A stretch of 64,000 nt of DNA from Paracrocinitomix mangrovi (GTDB lineage Bacteria; Bacteroidota; Bacteroidia; Flavobacteriales_D; Crocinitomicaceae), in the NCBI RefSeq assembly GCF_019740355.2, contig NZ_CP091819.1:1674001-1738000 (forward strand). The letters run 5' to 3'. The notes beneath the pieces are model-generated. The model saw only the letters and a list, made by a program, of their open reading frames with translations, was not told where the DNA came from and did no database searches. Each line of letters starts with the position of its first letter. Positions within the stretch are counted from its first letter, which is position 1. Shown here piece by piece: positions 26,293 through 35,832 of this stretch. The position numbers and the translations under genes were made by a program.

Positions 26293-28995
26293 ATGAGTAT
26301 ACATCCGGATTATAAAGGAAAGTACGAGTATAAATGGAGTGAATTACCTCCATTAAAATTGAGTGGATTAGAACCTTTGATCGTGACTCCTGAATCAAAT
26401 TTTGTCAATATTGGTGAAAGAACCAATGTTGCAGGGTCTCGTAAATTTTTGCGATTGATAAAGGAAGAACAATTTGATGATGCCCTATCCATAGCAAGAG
26501 ATCAAGTTGAAGGAGGCGCTCAGATTATTGATGTTAACATGGATGATGGTTTAATTGATGGTAAAGAAGCCATGGTTAAATTTCTGCATCTGGTTGCATC
26601 AGAACCTGACATTGCTCGTGTACCGGTAATGATTGACTCATCTAAATGGGAAATTATTGAAGCCGGATTACAATGTGTACAAGGAAAAAGTGTAGTTAAC
26701 TCTATTTCTCTGAAAGAAGGAGAAGAAGCTTTTATTTATCAAGCAAAAAAAATAAAACAATACGGTGCTGCCGTTATTGTTATGGCATTTGATGAAGAAG
26801 GTCAAGCGGATACTTACGAAAAGAGAATTCAAATGTGCGAAAGATCATATCGCATATTAGTTGACAAAGTCAAATTCCCCCCACAGGACATCATATTTGA
26901 CCCCAACGTTTTTCCTGTAGCTACAGGAATGGAAGAACACCGTAAAAATGCCTTGGACTTTTTTCAGGCAACCAGATGGATTCGTGAAAATTTACCCGGA
27001 GCACATGTAAGTGGAGGTATATCCAATGTTTCATTTTCATTCAGAGGTAACAATGTAGTGCGTGAAGCAATGCACTCAGCATTCTTGTTTCATGCTATTA
27101 ATGAAGGATTAGATATGGGAATTGTCAATCCAACTATGTTGGAAGTATATGATGACATTCCAAAAGATCTATTGGAACATGTTGAAGATGTCCTTTTAGA
27201 CAGGAGAGATGATGCCACTGAAAGGTTATTGGCTTTTGCAGAAACTGTTGCAGGAGATGTAAAAGAAAAGAAAGTTGACCTGGAATGGCGTAATCAATCA
27301 TTACAAGATAAAATCACACATGCCCTTGTAAAAGGAATTACGGATTTTATTGATGAAGATGTTGAAGCTGCAAGACATGAAGTTGAAAGACCAATTCAAG
27401 TAATTGAAGGTCATTTAATGAACGGAATGAATGTGGTAGGTGATTTGTTTGGATCAGGAAAAATGTTTTTACCCCAGGTTGTTAAATCTGCCAGGGTAAT
27501 GAAAAAAGCCGTCGCGTACCTACTGCCATACATTGAAGCCGAAAAAGAATCCGGCCAAACCAATGGAAAAGTATTGCTCGCTACTGTAAAAGGTGACGTG
27601 CATGACATTGGAAAAAATATAGTTGGTGTTGTTTTAGGTTGTAATAACTATGAAATCATTGATCTGGGAGTCATGGTTCCTGCTGAAAAGATTTTAGCTA
27701 CAGCTCAAGAGCAAAATGTAGATGTAATTGGATTGTCAGGATTAATTACTCCTTCATTAGATGAAATGGTACATGTGGCCAAAGAGATGGAAAGAATAGG
27801 CATGAACATCCCGCTCTTGATTGGTGGTGCCACAACTTCAAAAGTTCATACAGCCGTTAAAATTGATGAGAATTATACCAAAGGACAAACAGTTCATGTA
27901 TTGGATGCATCAAGATCCGTTACTGTAGTAGGAAGTTTATTAGGGGAACAAAAAGACAATTTTGTTAGCAATGTCAAAGAAGATTATCAGAAAGTAAGAG
28001 AAAACTACGCTAAAAAGAAAGATTTTAAGAAGTTCTTATCGCTTGAAGATGCTAGAAAGAACAAGTTTGATATTAACTGGAAAGCTGAGGATATTGCCAA
28101 ACCAAATTTAATTGGAACACAATCATTTGAAAATTATTCAATTGAAGAATTAAGAGATTACATTGATTGGACACCCTTCTTTTACACCTGGGAAATGCGT
28201 AAAAAATATCCAGATATTTTAACGGATGAAAATTTGGGTCAAGAAGCCAGTAAATTATTCCATGATGCCCAAAAGATGTTGGATCAAATCATTGCTGAAA
28301 AATGGTTAGAAGCCAGAGCAGTTATTGGAATTTGGCCGGCTAACACCATCAATGATGACGATATTGAAATTCAATTAGAAGGCAAAAAACATATTCAATA
28401 TGGAATGCGTCAGCAATTGCACAAATCTGAAAAAGCAAGTAATGTTTGTGTATCAGATTTTGTAGCACCCAAGGAATCCGGGATTCAAGATTATGTTGGA
28501 GGATTTGTGGTTACTGCCGGAATAGGAATTGAGAAAAAACTTGCTGAATTTGAGGCAGATCATGATGATTATCACGCAATCCTTTTAAAAGCATTGGCAG
28601 ATAGATTAGCTGAAGCCTTAGCAGAACGCATGCATGAAAGAGTAAGACAAGAATTCTGGGGATATGAAACAGATAAATTGTCAAATGAAGATTTGATTAA
28701 AGAAAAATACCGTGGTATCAGACCTGCACCAGGTTACCCGGCAAATCCTGACCATACTGAGAAAGAAGGATTGTTTGAAATACTAGATGCAACTCAATTA
28801 ACAGGCGTTTCTTTAACCGAATCTATGGCTATGTTACCTACAGCATCTGTAAGTGGCTGGTATTTTGCACACCCTGAATCACATTATTTTGGTGTTGGAA
28901 AAATTAAAATGGATCAAGTAGAGAGTTTAGCTAAAAGAAAAGGCAAAGCGGTTGATGAAATGAAAAAATGGTTGAATCCAAATTTGGATGAATAA
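26293..28995 (+). CDS. metH: Methionine synthase, folate/B12/activation subunit (split MetH)
   Basis: 900 residues covering the remaining modules: pterin-binding barrel (about 30-320; [11 protein letters not shown] at 41, I-D-V-N-M-D-D-G at 80), B12 cap and Rossmann domains (about 340-580; [11 protein letters not shown], whose His is the cobalt ligand, near 435; G-L-S-G-L-I-T-P-S about 480), and the SAM-dependent reactivation domain (about 600-900; R[11 protein letters not shown] near 815). It transfers methyl from methyl-THF via cobalamin to homocysteine held by the separate N-terminal subunit. Same strand and riboswitch as that subunit. Confidence 0.95.
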   Translation: MSIHPDYKGKYEYKWSELPPLKLSGLEPLIVTPESNFVNIGERTNVAGSRKFLRLIKEEQFDDALSIARDQVEGGAQIIDVNMDDGLIDGKEAMVKFLHLVASEPDIARVPVMIDSSKWEIIEAGLQCVQGKSVVNSISLKEGEEAFIYQAKKIKQYGAAVIVMAFDEEGQADTYEKRIQMCERSYRILVDKVKFPPQDIIFDPNVFPVATGMEEHRKNALDFFQATRWIRENLPGAHVSGGISNVSFSFRGNNVVREAMHSAFLFHAINEGLDMGIVNPTMLEVYDDIPKDLLEHVEDVLLDRRDDATERLLAFAETVAGDVKEKKVDLEWRNQSLQDKITHALVKGITDFIDEDVEAARHEVERPIQVIEGHLMNGMNVVGDLFGSGKMFLPQVVKSARVMKKAVAYLLPYIEAEKESGQTNGKVLLATVKGDVHDIGKNIVGVVLGCNNYEIIDLGVMVPAEKILATAQEQNVDVIGLSGLITPSLDEMVHVAKEMERIGMNIPLLIGGATTSKVHTAVKIDENYTKGQTVHVLDASRSVTVVGSLLGEQKDNFVSNVKEDYQKVRENYAKKKDFKKFLSLEDARKNKFDINWKAEDIAKPNLIGTQSFENYSIEELRDYIDWTPFFYTWEMRKKYPDILTDENLGQEASKLFHDAQKMLDQIIAEKWLEARAVIGIWPANTINDDDIEIQLEGKKHIQYGMRQQLHKSEKASNVCVSDFVAPKESGIQDYVGGFVVTAGIGIEKKLAEFEADHDDYHAILLKALADRLAEALAERMHERVRQEFWGYETDKLSNEDLIKEKYRGIRPAPGYPANPDHTEKEGLFEILDATQLTGVSLTESMAMLPTASVSGWYFAHPESHYFGVGKIKMDQVESLAKRKGKAVDEMKKWLNPNLDE

Positions 28996-29073
28996 ATGAA
29001 CAAGATGAACTTTCAGTGGTTAAAATACTGTTAAGTTCTCTCTGAGCATTCAGATCATTTATAAATTCAGGTC

Positions 29074-29982
29074 ATGCAAACTATTTTAATTACAGGTGGA
29101 ACCGGTTTAATAGGCAAACATCTAATCCCTAAACTGGCAGAAAAGGGTTATAATATCCGTGTACTTTCAAGAAGTAAAAACCCTGTTGAACATACAGCTG
29201 TTTTTAAATGGGATGTCGAAAAAGGAATCATTGAGGACGGCGCTTTAGACAATGTTGATCACATCATCCATTTAGCAGGATACAGTGTAAGTGAAGGAAG
29301 GTGGAATGCCAAAAGAAAAAAATTGATCTATGACTCCCGCATCAAGGCAATTGAATTACTAATATCTAAACTAGGTAATCAGCAACTTCAATCTTTTATA
29401 TCTGCTTCAGGCGTTAGCATCTATGGCACTGTAACTACAGACAAAATATTCAAGGAAGAAGATGCACTTACAACTGCATCAGGTGACTTTTTAGCTGAAG
29501 TTTCCATTGACTGGGAAAAGGCTGCCTTAGCTTGTAATGAAATTGCCAGTCGTGTGGTAATTATGAGAACGCCCGTCGTTTTAGGAGATGAAGGGGCATT
29601 GCCCAGAATTTCTAAACCGATAAAAATAGGGATTGGGTCTGCCCTTGGAACAGGCAAACAGTGGGTTCCCTGGATTCATATTGAGGACATTGCATCCGCT
29701 TATGTGTATGCAGTTGAAAATGATAATCTCAAAGGCATTTACAACATTTCAGCTCCTGAACATATAACAAATAAGGCTCTAATAATGAATGTTGCTAGAG
29801 TGTTGAACAAAAAACTTTGGGCACCAAAAGTTCCAGCCTTTGTTTTAAAACTACTTTTTGGTGACATGGCCAACATCATCTTGAAAGGCAGTAGAGTAAA
29901 TGGAGATAAGTTTGTCAAAGAGGGATTTGAATTGGAGCATCCTACTCTTAAAGAAAGTTTAGAAGATTTATTGAAAAACTAG
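29074..29982 (+). CDS. TIGR01777-family NAD(P)-binding epimerase-like protein
   Basis: 302 residues. Rossmann motif T-G-G-T-G-L-I-G at residues 7-14, L-S-R-S-K about 32, D-H-I-I-H-L-A-G-Y-S-V about 63, R-W-N-A-K-R-K-K near 78 and a conserved W-x-P-W-I-H-I-E-D near 190. This SDR39U1-like family is widespread but its substrate is unknown. It begins 78 bp after metH-C and may be on the same transcript. Its stop overlaps the convergent mini membrane-protein gene by 4 bp. Confidence 0.9.
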   Translation: MQTILITGGTGLIGKHLIPKLAEKGYNIRVLSRSKNPVEHTAVFKWDVEKGIIEDGALDNVDHIIHLAGYSVSEGRWNAKRKKLIYDSRIKAIELLISKLGNQQLQSFISASGVSIYGTVTTDKIFKEEDALTTASGDFLAEVSIDWEKAALACNEIASRVVIMRTPVVLGDEGALPRISKPIKIGIGSALGTGKQWVPWIHIEDIASAYVYAVENDNLKGIYNISAPEHITNKALIMNVARVLNKKLWAPKVPAFVLKLLFGDMANIILKGSRVNGDKFVKEGFELEHPTLKESLEDLLKN

Positions 29983-30215
29983 TCCTTTGATCGCTTCCAA
30001 TTTTTTCTTAGCAATAATCCCCAAATGATAATTGCAGGAATTAATCCACAGTAAAAAATCACATCAAAAGCATCCATACCCCAGCAACAAGTTCCAATTA
30101 CCCCAACAATTACGGCAATTTGTAAATGAATGTACAGCACAATAACTTTTAGCTTTACCTCTATTTGTTTAAAGCTGTTCCATAAATCTTTAAAAAAGTG
30201 TTCTAGTGGATACAT
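29979..30215 (-). CDS. Mini membrane protein, tandem paralogue A (last of three)
   Basis: 78 residues: amphipathic head M-Y-P-L-E-H-F-F-K-D-L-W, then two membrane spans (about 23-44 and 50-68), and a basic C-terminal K-N-W-K-R. Shares M-Y-x-L-E-x-F-F-K-D, an I-K/L-K before span 1, an Asp between the spans, a Pro in span 2 and K-x-W-x-R with the next two genes. No family recognised. Start 3 bp after the stop of copy B, so the three genes form a tight operon. Confidence 0.75.
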   Translation of the reverse strand: MYPLEHFFKDLWNSFKQIEVKLKVIVLYIHLQIAVIVGVIGTCCWGMDAFDVIFYCGLIPAIIIWGLLLRKNWKRSKD

Positions 30216-30218
30216 AAT

Positions 30219-30452
30219 CTATTCAATTCTTTCCCAATTTTTCCAAATTAGGATAATAAAAATCAAAATAGCAGGAAGTATTAATCCAAAGAAAAAACTG
30301 TCAAACCCATCCATTTTAAAGAAAAAATAGAACATAGTTACGAACCAACTTCCGAAAACCAATGCTCCTAATAATGCACCAATTTTAATAATTCCTTCAA
30401 TCCGCTTAAAAGCATTCCACAAATCCTTGAAAAAATTTTCTAATGAATACAT
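30219..30452 (-). CDS. Mini membrane protein, tandem paralogue B (middle)
   Basis: 77 residues from the ATG at 30452, chosen because it aligns with the M-Y-x-L-E start of both paralogues and follows the stop of copy C by 2 bp (a longer frame would need a TTG overlapping that stop). Two membrane spans, rich in Phe in the first loop, ending W-K-N-W-E-R. Copies diverge strongly outside the conserved head and tail, so the duplications are old. Confidence 0.75.
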   Translation of the reverse strand: MYSLENFFKDLWNAFKRIEGIIKIGALLGALVFGSWFVTMFYFFFKMDGFDSFFFGLILPAILIFIILIWKNWERIE

Positions 30453-30454
30453 AA

Positions 30455-30694
30455 TCAATTGCCATCAGTTCGTTCCCAATGTTTCCATAATACCGGAACC
30501 CAAAATAACAGCCCAGGAATAAAAACTCCTCCAAATAAGCATCCCCAAATATCAAAACCAAAAGCAAAAGCCAATACCATAAAAGTCATGAAACTAATTG
30601 TCAATTGAAAAAAGATAATAATGATTTTAATAGGTGTTTTTACTCTTTTTATAGCAGAAAGCCAATCTTTAAAAAAGGTTTCAAGTGGATACAT
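30455..30694 (-). CDS. Mini membrane protein, tandem paralogue C (first of three)
   Basis: 79 residues: M-Y-P-L-E-T-F-F-K-D-W head, two membrane spans (about 22-44 and 50-68) with a single Asp between them, and K-H-W-E-R-T-D-G-N tail. First gene of the three-gene tandem array. Function unknown; size and topology would suit an oligomerising membrane peptide or small stress protein, but nothing in the sequence decides this. Confidence 0.75.
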   Translation of the reverse strand: MYPLETFFKDWLSAIKRVKTPIKIIIIFFQLTISFMTFMVLAFAFGFDIWGCLFGGVFIPGLLFWVPVLWKHWERTDGN

Positions 30695-30762
30695 AGCAGC
30701 AAGTTAAGTAAAATGAACTAAAAGCTAAGTATATTGTATAATTATTGCAGTTAGCTTAATTG

Positions 30763-31587
30763 ATGTTTAAAACACTTTTCATATCAACCTTCGTTTTGTT
30801 TCTCCCACAACTTATGTTGGGACAATGTGATTTAAAAGTAACGCATCTAAAAGGCACTCAAACAATAGGTCATACCACGGTAAAAGTAAGTAGTGACGGC
30901 ATGGTAGACCAAAACTCAGATTATTGTGATTTAACTTCTCCTTATTTTATTGGCTACAACTATGCAACTACCCAAAGTGGAGATGGATACTATGAATTTT
31001 CATTTGAGCCGGCCATACAAAAAGCTTCATTAAATTTTAGCGGCACTAGTGCTACTACAGGTGGAGAAGAAGAAATAAGCGTTTGGGTAAATGGAGATCA
31101 TTATAAATTTTCTAAGAAAGGAAGTTTGATGGATTGTAATCCCGAAGCTATTATTACAAAAAACGGTAACCTTGGAGCTTGTGAAAATTGTTCAGTTGCA
31201 GGATGGAAAGATGTAACAATTGAAGGTCCCATCCAAACTTTACGCATTAAAGACACCCTGATTTCAGGTATGGCTGCAGGCTCTATTTTTTCTTTGTTTA
31301 TCTGTGAAAGTCCAATTATTGATTTAGGAAAAGACACCACAATTTGCACAGGAGAACAATTGATTTTGAATGCTTCTTTTTCCGGAGCAAAATACAAATG
31401 GCAAGACGGCAGCACAAAAGAAAGTTTTACCGTTACTAAGTCCGGTATTTATTCTGTAAAAGTAACCACCAAATTTGGCGTAATCGAAGATCAAATTTCA
31501 GTTGTGGTTGAAGATTGTGTTGACCTTGATGCGATTCCAAGAGCAGAACACTGGAAATATCATGGCCGCTTTAATGCGAAACCATGA
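30763..31587 (+). CDS. Secreted protein with C-terminal Ig/PKD-like domain, unknown
   Basis: 274 residues from the ATG at 30763 (a TTG one codon earlier is possible). Signal peptide (to G-Q about residue 20), a beta-rich middle with paired Cys, and a C-terminal module beginning I-D-L-G-K-D-T-T-I-C-T-G-E-Q-L-I-L-N-A (about 187), then Y-K-W-Q-D-G-S-T, typical of Ig-like repeats in Bacteroidota gliding and adhesion proteins. A full T9SS sorting domain is not evident, so its route past the periplasm is unclear. Overlaps the convergent CotH gene by 17 bp at the 3' ends. Confidence 0.7.
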   Translation: MFKTLFISTFVLFLPQLMLGQCDLKVTHLKGTQTIGHTTVKVSSDGMVDQNSDYCDLTSPYFIGYNYATTQSGDGYYEFSFEPAIQKASLNFSGTSATTGGEEEISVWVNGDHYKFSKKGSLMDCNPEAIITKNGNLGACENCSVAGWKDVTIEGPIQTLRIKDTLISGMAAGSIFSLFICESPIIDLGKDTTICTGEQLILNASFSGAKYKWQDGSTKESFTVTKSGIYSVKVTTKFGVIEDQISVVVEDCVDLDAIPRAEHWKYHGRFNAKP

Positions 31588-33820
31588 TTTTCTGTGTCAA
31601 TTTCAACTCAGGAATTGATAATAAATAAAGTCCATTTTCCCAATCCTGAACGCTAATTTGATCTGCATTTACATGCCAATTTTGATACACCAATTGACCT
31701 CTTAAATTGTAAACACTTACCTGGACAGATTCATCCGTATTAATTTTAAAATTCACAATATCATTTGAAGGATTTGGATAAATACTGAATGATACGGATT
31801 CTTCAACTTCCTTTATTCCTACAGTTGTAAAACTATTTTCTGCATTATAAGTGGCATACATTGGAATAAAACCACCTGTTCCATTAAAATATCTTCCGTA
31901 AGTTCCATTATCCGGAATCGTAGGATAAGTTACTTCATTGATTGGGTTCCCCGCATCATCAGAAAGGATCAAAGTTTCACCTCCTGAGCTCAACTTAAAA
32001 TTGGTATGTAATCCTGTTTGTCCATCATTATCACACCAAATAATCAAATATTCTCCAGCTCCAATTGAAGTTCCTAATGGAATTTGCCATTTAAGAATAT
32101 CTAATGGATCATCAGACAAAAAATATCCAGATAAATCAACAGTTGAAGATCCATTATTATACAACTCAACCCAATCATCAAACTCACCAAATTCATCCGA
32201 AGCTGTGATGTTATTAGAAGGCATTATCTCATTAATCACAACACCTGAAGATAAAGTCAATGTATAAAACTCATGCTCTGCCCTTACCGGAGAAAACATT
32301 CCTGCATCATTGTTTTCTGCATATATGTAATACTGAATATCTGATGCTCCCAGGGTAATTGAGGTTCCCCATATTCCGTCACCTGCTGCACCATCACTGT
32401 GCAATCCGTCATCAAACATTTCTACTTTTTGAAAAGGATCACCTTTGTATGATCTGAATCCGACATACGCATAATTAGCATTTTGAATATCTGCCGTAAA
32501 TGTCACCACATCATAAGCTACGGGAGCAGTTGGAGTTGGAGTAATTCCAGTAATAACCGGAGTAGTTAAATTAAAATCTGCATGACTTTCAAGATAAGTA
32601 GTCCTAGGTCCCATTACTTCAGACAAACCATAGATACCTCCTCCCATTCCGCTTCCTTGCTGAGAATCCATGTTACCCGTAAATTGCGCATAAGTATACA
32701 TTGGATTAGGTTCAGCTTGCACCTCAGCATCAATGATAGTTTGCAATTCTTGGGCTCTGGTGTAGTAATCGCCATTACTAAAGTGTTCAGCCAAAATTGT
32801 TCTGCAGTGAGCCAAATACATTTTTTTGTATCTGCTATTGGCAAATAGATAGTAAATCAGTGGAAATTCTGTTGCTGTTTCTCTGATATATGGATCCATC
32901 TGGGTTAAGTCTGTTAAAGAAGGCGGAGAAGGAGGTCCACCACCAGGTAAATCTACCATTCCAAAACTTCCAATACTTTGGTTTAAATCCCAAATAACAG
33001 TGTGAAAAATGCCATTGTCATCCATAATCAAATAATAGTTCTGTCTGAAAGGACCCGTATAACTATCCAAATTGACAAGAACGTTGTTAAATGCCAACAT
33101 CCACAGTGCATCATCTACATCTAAGTAACTTTCAATTCCTGAAGGATTGTTTTGAATTTGATTACATAAGTTCAATAAATCAGTCCAACCAAAATCAGAT
33201 TTTAGCTCATAAAAATTATAGTACTGAGTAGAATCTGTTCCTAAATAAGTTAATGATGAACCATCACTCACACTTACCGGATTACACTTAATTCTGGTAT
33301 TATTATCATTACAATAAAACCTATCCTCCATAAAATCCCCATTGATAGATTCTGAACTGGAGAACAAACCATAATAATTGTCATTGACATAGATTTTGGC
33401 ATAATTAGACAAAGGCATCTCCATATAATCTCTTCCTATTTCATAGGACAACACTTCTCTCACAAAAGAAGGATCTTTGTCGCCATTTGAAAACTTTAAA
33501 GTTGACCGTCCCTGATAGTTTTGAAAATTATAAACCTCAGCCAATTTTATTTTCATTGGATTTTTAAGGTTACTGGCATTGTAGGTAGAATTTCCTTTAT
33601 AGGTAACTCCTATACTGTCATAAGAAACGCCATTGATGGTACAACTTCCATATAACAACTCATCAAGATCATTACTATAGTAGGTATCCATAGTGGCATC
33701 CCAATTAGGATCGTCAAAATAAATTTTAATTTCTGTGATGGTATTGATATCATACAGATCCTGCGCTTTTGTGTTGATAGAAATGATGAAAAGAGCAGAC
33801 AGTAGCACTAATTTATTCAT
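31571..33820 (-). CDS. Secreted CotH-kinase-family protein with lamin-tail domain and T9SS type A sorting signal
   Basis: About 749 residues from the ATG at 33820, preferred over the in-frame ATG 36 bp upstream since it gives a clean signal peptide (M-N-K-L-V-L-L, ending T-K-A-Q). Order: CotH domain (about 25-370; I-G-V-T-Y-K-G-N-S-T near 70, D-N-Y-Y-G-L-F near 150, W-D-L-N-Q-S near 280), a beta linker domain (about 415-520), a lamin-tail domain (about 530-640; V-I-N-E-I-M-P-S-N...D-D-W-V-E-L-Y-N-N) and a T9SS type A domain (Y-P-N-P-S-N-D near 680). CotH proteins are atypical kinases in spore coats; exported homologues probably act on surface or extracellular proteins. Confidence 0.88.
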   Translation of the reverse strand: MNKLVLLSALFIISINTKAQDLYDINTITEIKIYFDDPNWDATMDTYYSNDLDELLYGSCTINGVSYDSIGVTYKGNSTYNASNLKNPMKIKLAEVYNFQNYQGRSTLKFSNGDKDPSFVREVLSYEIGRDYMEMPLSNYAKIYVNDNYYGLFSSSESINGDFMEDRFYCNDNNTRIKCNPVSVSDGSSLTYLGTDSTQYYNFYELKSDFGWTDLLNLCNQIQNNPSGIESYLDVDDALWMLAFNNVLVNLDSYTGPFRQNYYLIMDDNGIFHTVIWDLNQSIGSFGMVDLPGGGPPSPPSLTDLTQMDPYIRETATEFPLIYYLFANSRYKKMYLAHCRTILAEHFSNGDYYTRAQELQTIIDAEVQAEPNPMYTYAQFTGNMDSQQGSGMGGGIYGLSEVMGPRTTYLESHADFNLTTPVITGITPTPTAPVAYDVVTFTADIQNANYAYVGFRSYKGDPFQKVEMFDDGLHSDGAAGDGIWGTSITLGASDIQYYIYAENNDAGMFSPVRAEHEFYTLTLSSGVVINEIMPSNNITASDEFGEFDDWVELYNNGSSTVDLSGYFLSDDPLDILKWQIPLGTSIGAGEYLIIWCDNDGQTGLHTNFKLSSGGETLILSDDAGNPINEVTYPTIPDNGTYGRYFNGTGGFIPMYATYNAENSFTTVGIKEVEESVSFSIYPNPSNDIVNFKINTDESVQVSVYNLRGQLVYQNWHVNADQISVQDWENGLYLLSIPELKLTQKIMVSH

Positions 33821-33937
33821 GGTGTAGATTTTGTGTGTCAAGCTTTGACTAAGCAATTTACAAAAGGTTTAAAATTGATTTAATATTTCCTTAACATTAA
33901 TTGAATTCTTGAGAGATTTTCACATTCATTTTGTTAA

Positions 33938-33945
33938 TACATTTG
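33938..33945 (+). promoter_or_regulatory. -7 promoter element (TACATTTG)
   Basis: Perfect TAnnTTTG match about 60 bp before the ATG at 34006. A TTTT rather than TTTG lies at the -33 distance. Confidence 0.4.
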
Positions 33946-34005
33946 CAAGTAAATTAAAATTTATACGTCCTATATACGTTATTTTAGTTAGACAAAAACA
34001 AACCA

Positions 34006-34869
34006 ATGAATAGACTCACTTTACCTGTATCTGTTTCCAAACTTATAGAATCTATAGGGGATCAGACCACATTTACTCCAAAAGAGATTATTCGATTAGT
34101 GAAAGATGCTGATATCAAGAAAAAAGACTTGATGGAATTTGCTCACTTTGATCATGATAAAAAAGAAGGGTACGGACGTCATTTAGTGCACAAGGGCAAA
34201 AATTTTGAAATAATGGTAATGTCCTGGGCACCGTTGGATGCTACTGCCATTCACAATCATGGATATACCGAATGGGGAGCAGTTAAAACTTTTGGTAAGT
34301 TAGAACACACTTCATTTGAATATAAAAACAGTTGCCTAACAACTTTATTTAAAGAGAAGCTTTCTAAGGATGAAGTGATTGCAGTAAATCAGAACTTGAT
34401 TCACCAAATGGCCAATTTTAGTGGAGAAAATGTTATTTCATTGCACATTTATGGTACTTCTTTGGCAGTAGACGGCATTACTGATAATTCACATCTTTAC
34501 GAATTAGGGAAAGGTGAAGTTCAAGTTGTTGATGGAGGCGTTTTTTACGACTTACCTAAAAGTGAAATTGCCATTGCCAATAATGAACTTTATACTGACC
34601 GTTTAACGTTAATCGGTCATTACACCAGTCTTTTAAATCATTATCTAAAGACAGGTGAAAGAGGTCCGCAATATTTGAAGGCAATCAACTTTTTTCACGA
34701 CAGATCATTTGAAAGTAGATTGATTACTGAACTAGAAATGGACAGTAAAGATGTACTTTATACAATTGAATTAAGAAAGGCAAAAAAGGTGTTGCAAAAG
34801 CTTTCTGAATCTACAAAAACAATAGATGCTATATTATTTGAGCTAAGTAGCATTGAATTGTATTCTTAA
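34006..34869 (+). CDS. Cysteine dioxygenase-like cupin enzyme
   Basis: 287 residues. The cupin core (about 50-165) matches thiol dioxygenases: Y-G-R-H-L-V (Arg58, substrate carboxylate), iron ligands His83 and His85 in A-I-H-N-H-G, and His133 in N-L-I-H-Q-M, plus S-L-H-I-Y (His147/Tyr149) corresponding to the catalytic His/Tyr of CDO. The Cys of the mammalian Cys-Tyr crosslink is absent, as in bacterial CDOs. It would oxidise L-cysteine (or 3-mercaptopropionate) to the sulfinate. It carries an extra ~110-residue C-terminal helical region not needed by minimal CDOs (~200 residues). Confidence 0.82.
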   Translation: MNRLTLPVSVSKLIESIGDQTTFTPKEIIRLVKDADIKKKDLMEFAHFDHDKKEGYGRHLVHKGKNFEIMVMSWAPLDATAIHNHGYTEWGAVKTFGKLEHTSFEYKNSCLTTLFKEKLSKDEVIAVNQNLIHQMANFSGENVISLHIYGTSLAVDGITDNSHLYELGKGEVQVVDGGVFYDLPKSEIAIANNELYTDRLTLIGHYTSLLNHYLKTGERGPQYLKAINFFHDRSFESRLITELEMDSKDVLYTIELRKAKKVLQKLSESTKTIDAILFELSSIELYS

Positions 34870-34871
34870 AA

Positions 34872-34906
34872 ACCATAAATTCGACACATTAAATTGTGTT
34901 TATGGT
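34872..34906 (+). promoter_or_regulatory. Intergenic hairpin enclosing the next start codon
   Basis: ACCATAAA (34872-34879) pairs perfectly with TTTATGGT (34899-34906), and CACA (34885-34888) with TGTG (34895-34898) inside it, around a TTAAAT loop. The ATG of the following gene (34902-34904) lies within the right arm. It begins 3 bp after the stop of the cysteine-dioxygenase-like gene. It has no T-tract, so translational control is more likely than termination. Confidence 0.55.
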
Positions 34907-35807
34907 ATTTATATGGAGAGGAGCAGGTATCATTGTTCCGATTTTCGTTTTTATCTCAGGATGGATAGTAAGTTCAAGGTTTGAAGACACCAGACTAGGG
35001 AATCCTCATTTTATGGGTTGGACTCTTTTGTGGGCCGGAATCGCTTTGACCTTAATTGGCTTGGCATTATGGCAAATGACAAAAGCACCGGATGATGAAA
35101 ACAAATCACTGGAACCGGGAGAAATTCCAACCAAAAGTAGACACGATTTTTTCTGGATTCCTGTATGGATTTGGGGAGTAGGATTAACTGCACTCAGTAT
35201 CTATTTAATCTTTTCAGGTGGAAGTGATGAAGAGACAACCATCTCACAAGAAAAAGACGAATACTTTTTTGGTGAAAAGATGCTTCATTTTCACAATAAT
35301 CAAGATGACACAGTACAAGTTGTAGTTTTTGATGATGAAAACGGTTTGTTTATGGATGAAGAAATTCCGCCATTACATTCACGTTTCTTAGAATATCCAG
35401 GTGGAAAATACACTGTTAAATGTCAGGGAAAAACTACGATAGTTAAAGTACATGGAGCCCAAACTGAAGGGGATAATGAAATTGAAGAAATCTATTTCTT
35501 GACAGATAATAAATATGACCTTCTGTTAGTAAATGTGACTAATGCTTGTAGAAGAGACATCAATCAAAATCAGTTAGAAGAAATTGATTGGACAAGCAAA
35601 GTTGTGAAGAGAATTAATGCAGCCCCATATTATGAAGTGGAAGCAAAGACCTCAAAATTCTCAGAAATGGTAGTTTTCTCTCCTACTATTCCTTTGCCTT
35701 TAGAATTGGAAGAAGGACAAGAAGCCTTTGCTTATATTACTATTCCGGCGGGATCTGACATAGAAGAAACTTACCTGGATTCAGCCGTAATTTCAATTTG
35801 TTTTTAG
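34902..35807 (+). CDS. Membrane protein with large soluble domain, unknown
   Basis: About 301 residues from the ATG at 34902 (a GTG two codons upstream is possible). Three hydrophobic segments (about 6-24, 36-56, 84-105) are followed by a ~190-residue acidic, beta-rich soluble domain starting near residue 115. No motif recognised. It follows the cysteine-dioxygenase-like gene by 32 bp, with its start codon inside a hairpin, suggesting conditional or coupled expression. First of a run of unrecognised envelope genes reaching to the tRNA at 40.6 kb. Confidence 0.65.
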   Translation: MVFIWRGAGIIVPIFVFISGWIVSSRFEDTRLGNPHFMGWTLLWAGIALTLIGLALWQMTKAPDDENKSLEPGEIPTKSRHDFFWIPVWIWGVGLTALSIYLIFSGGSDEETTISQEKDEYFFGEKMLHFHNNQDDTVQVVVFDDENGLFMDEEIPPLHSRFLEYPGGKYTVKCQGKTTIVKVHGAQTEGDNEIEEIYFLTDNKYDLLLVNVTNACRRDINQNQLEEIDWTSKVVKRINAAPYYEVEAKTSKFSEMVVFSPTIPLPLELEEGQEAFAYITIPAGSDIEETYLDSAVISICF

Positions 35808-35832
35808 GCTGATAATGTCATAATTTTAAGGA

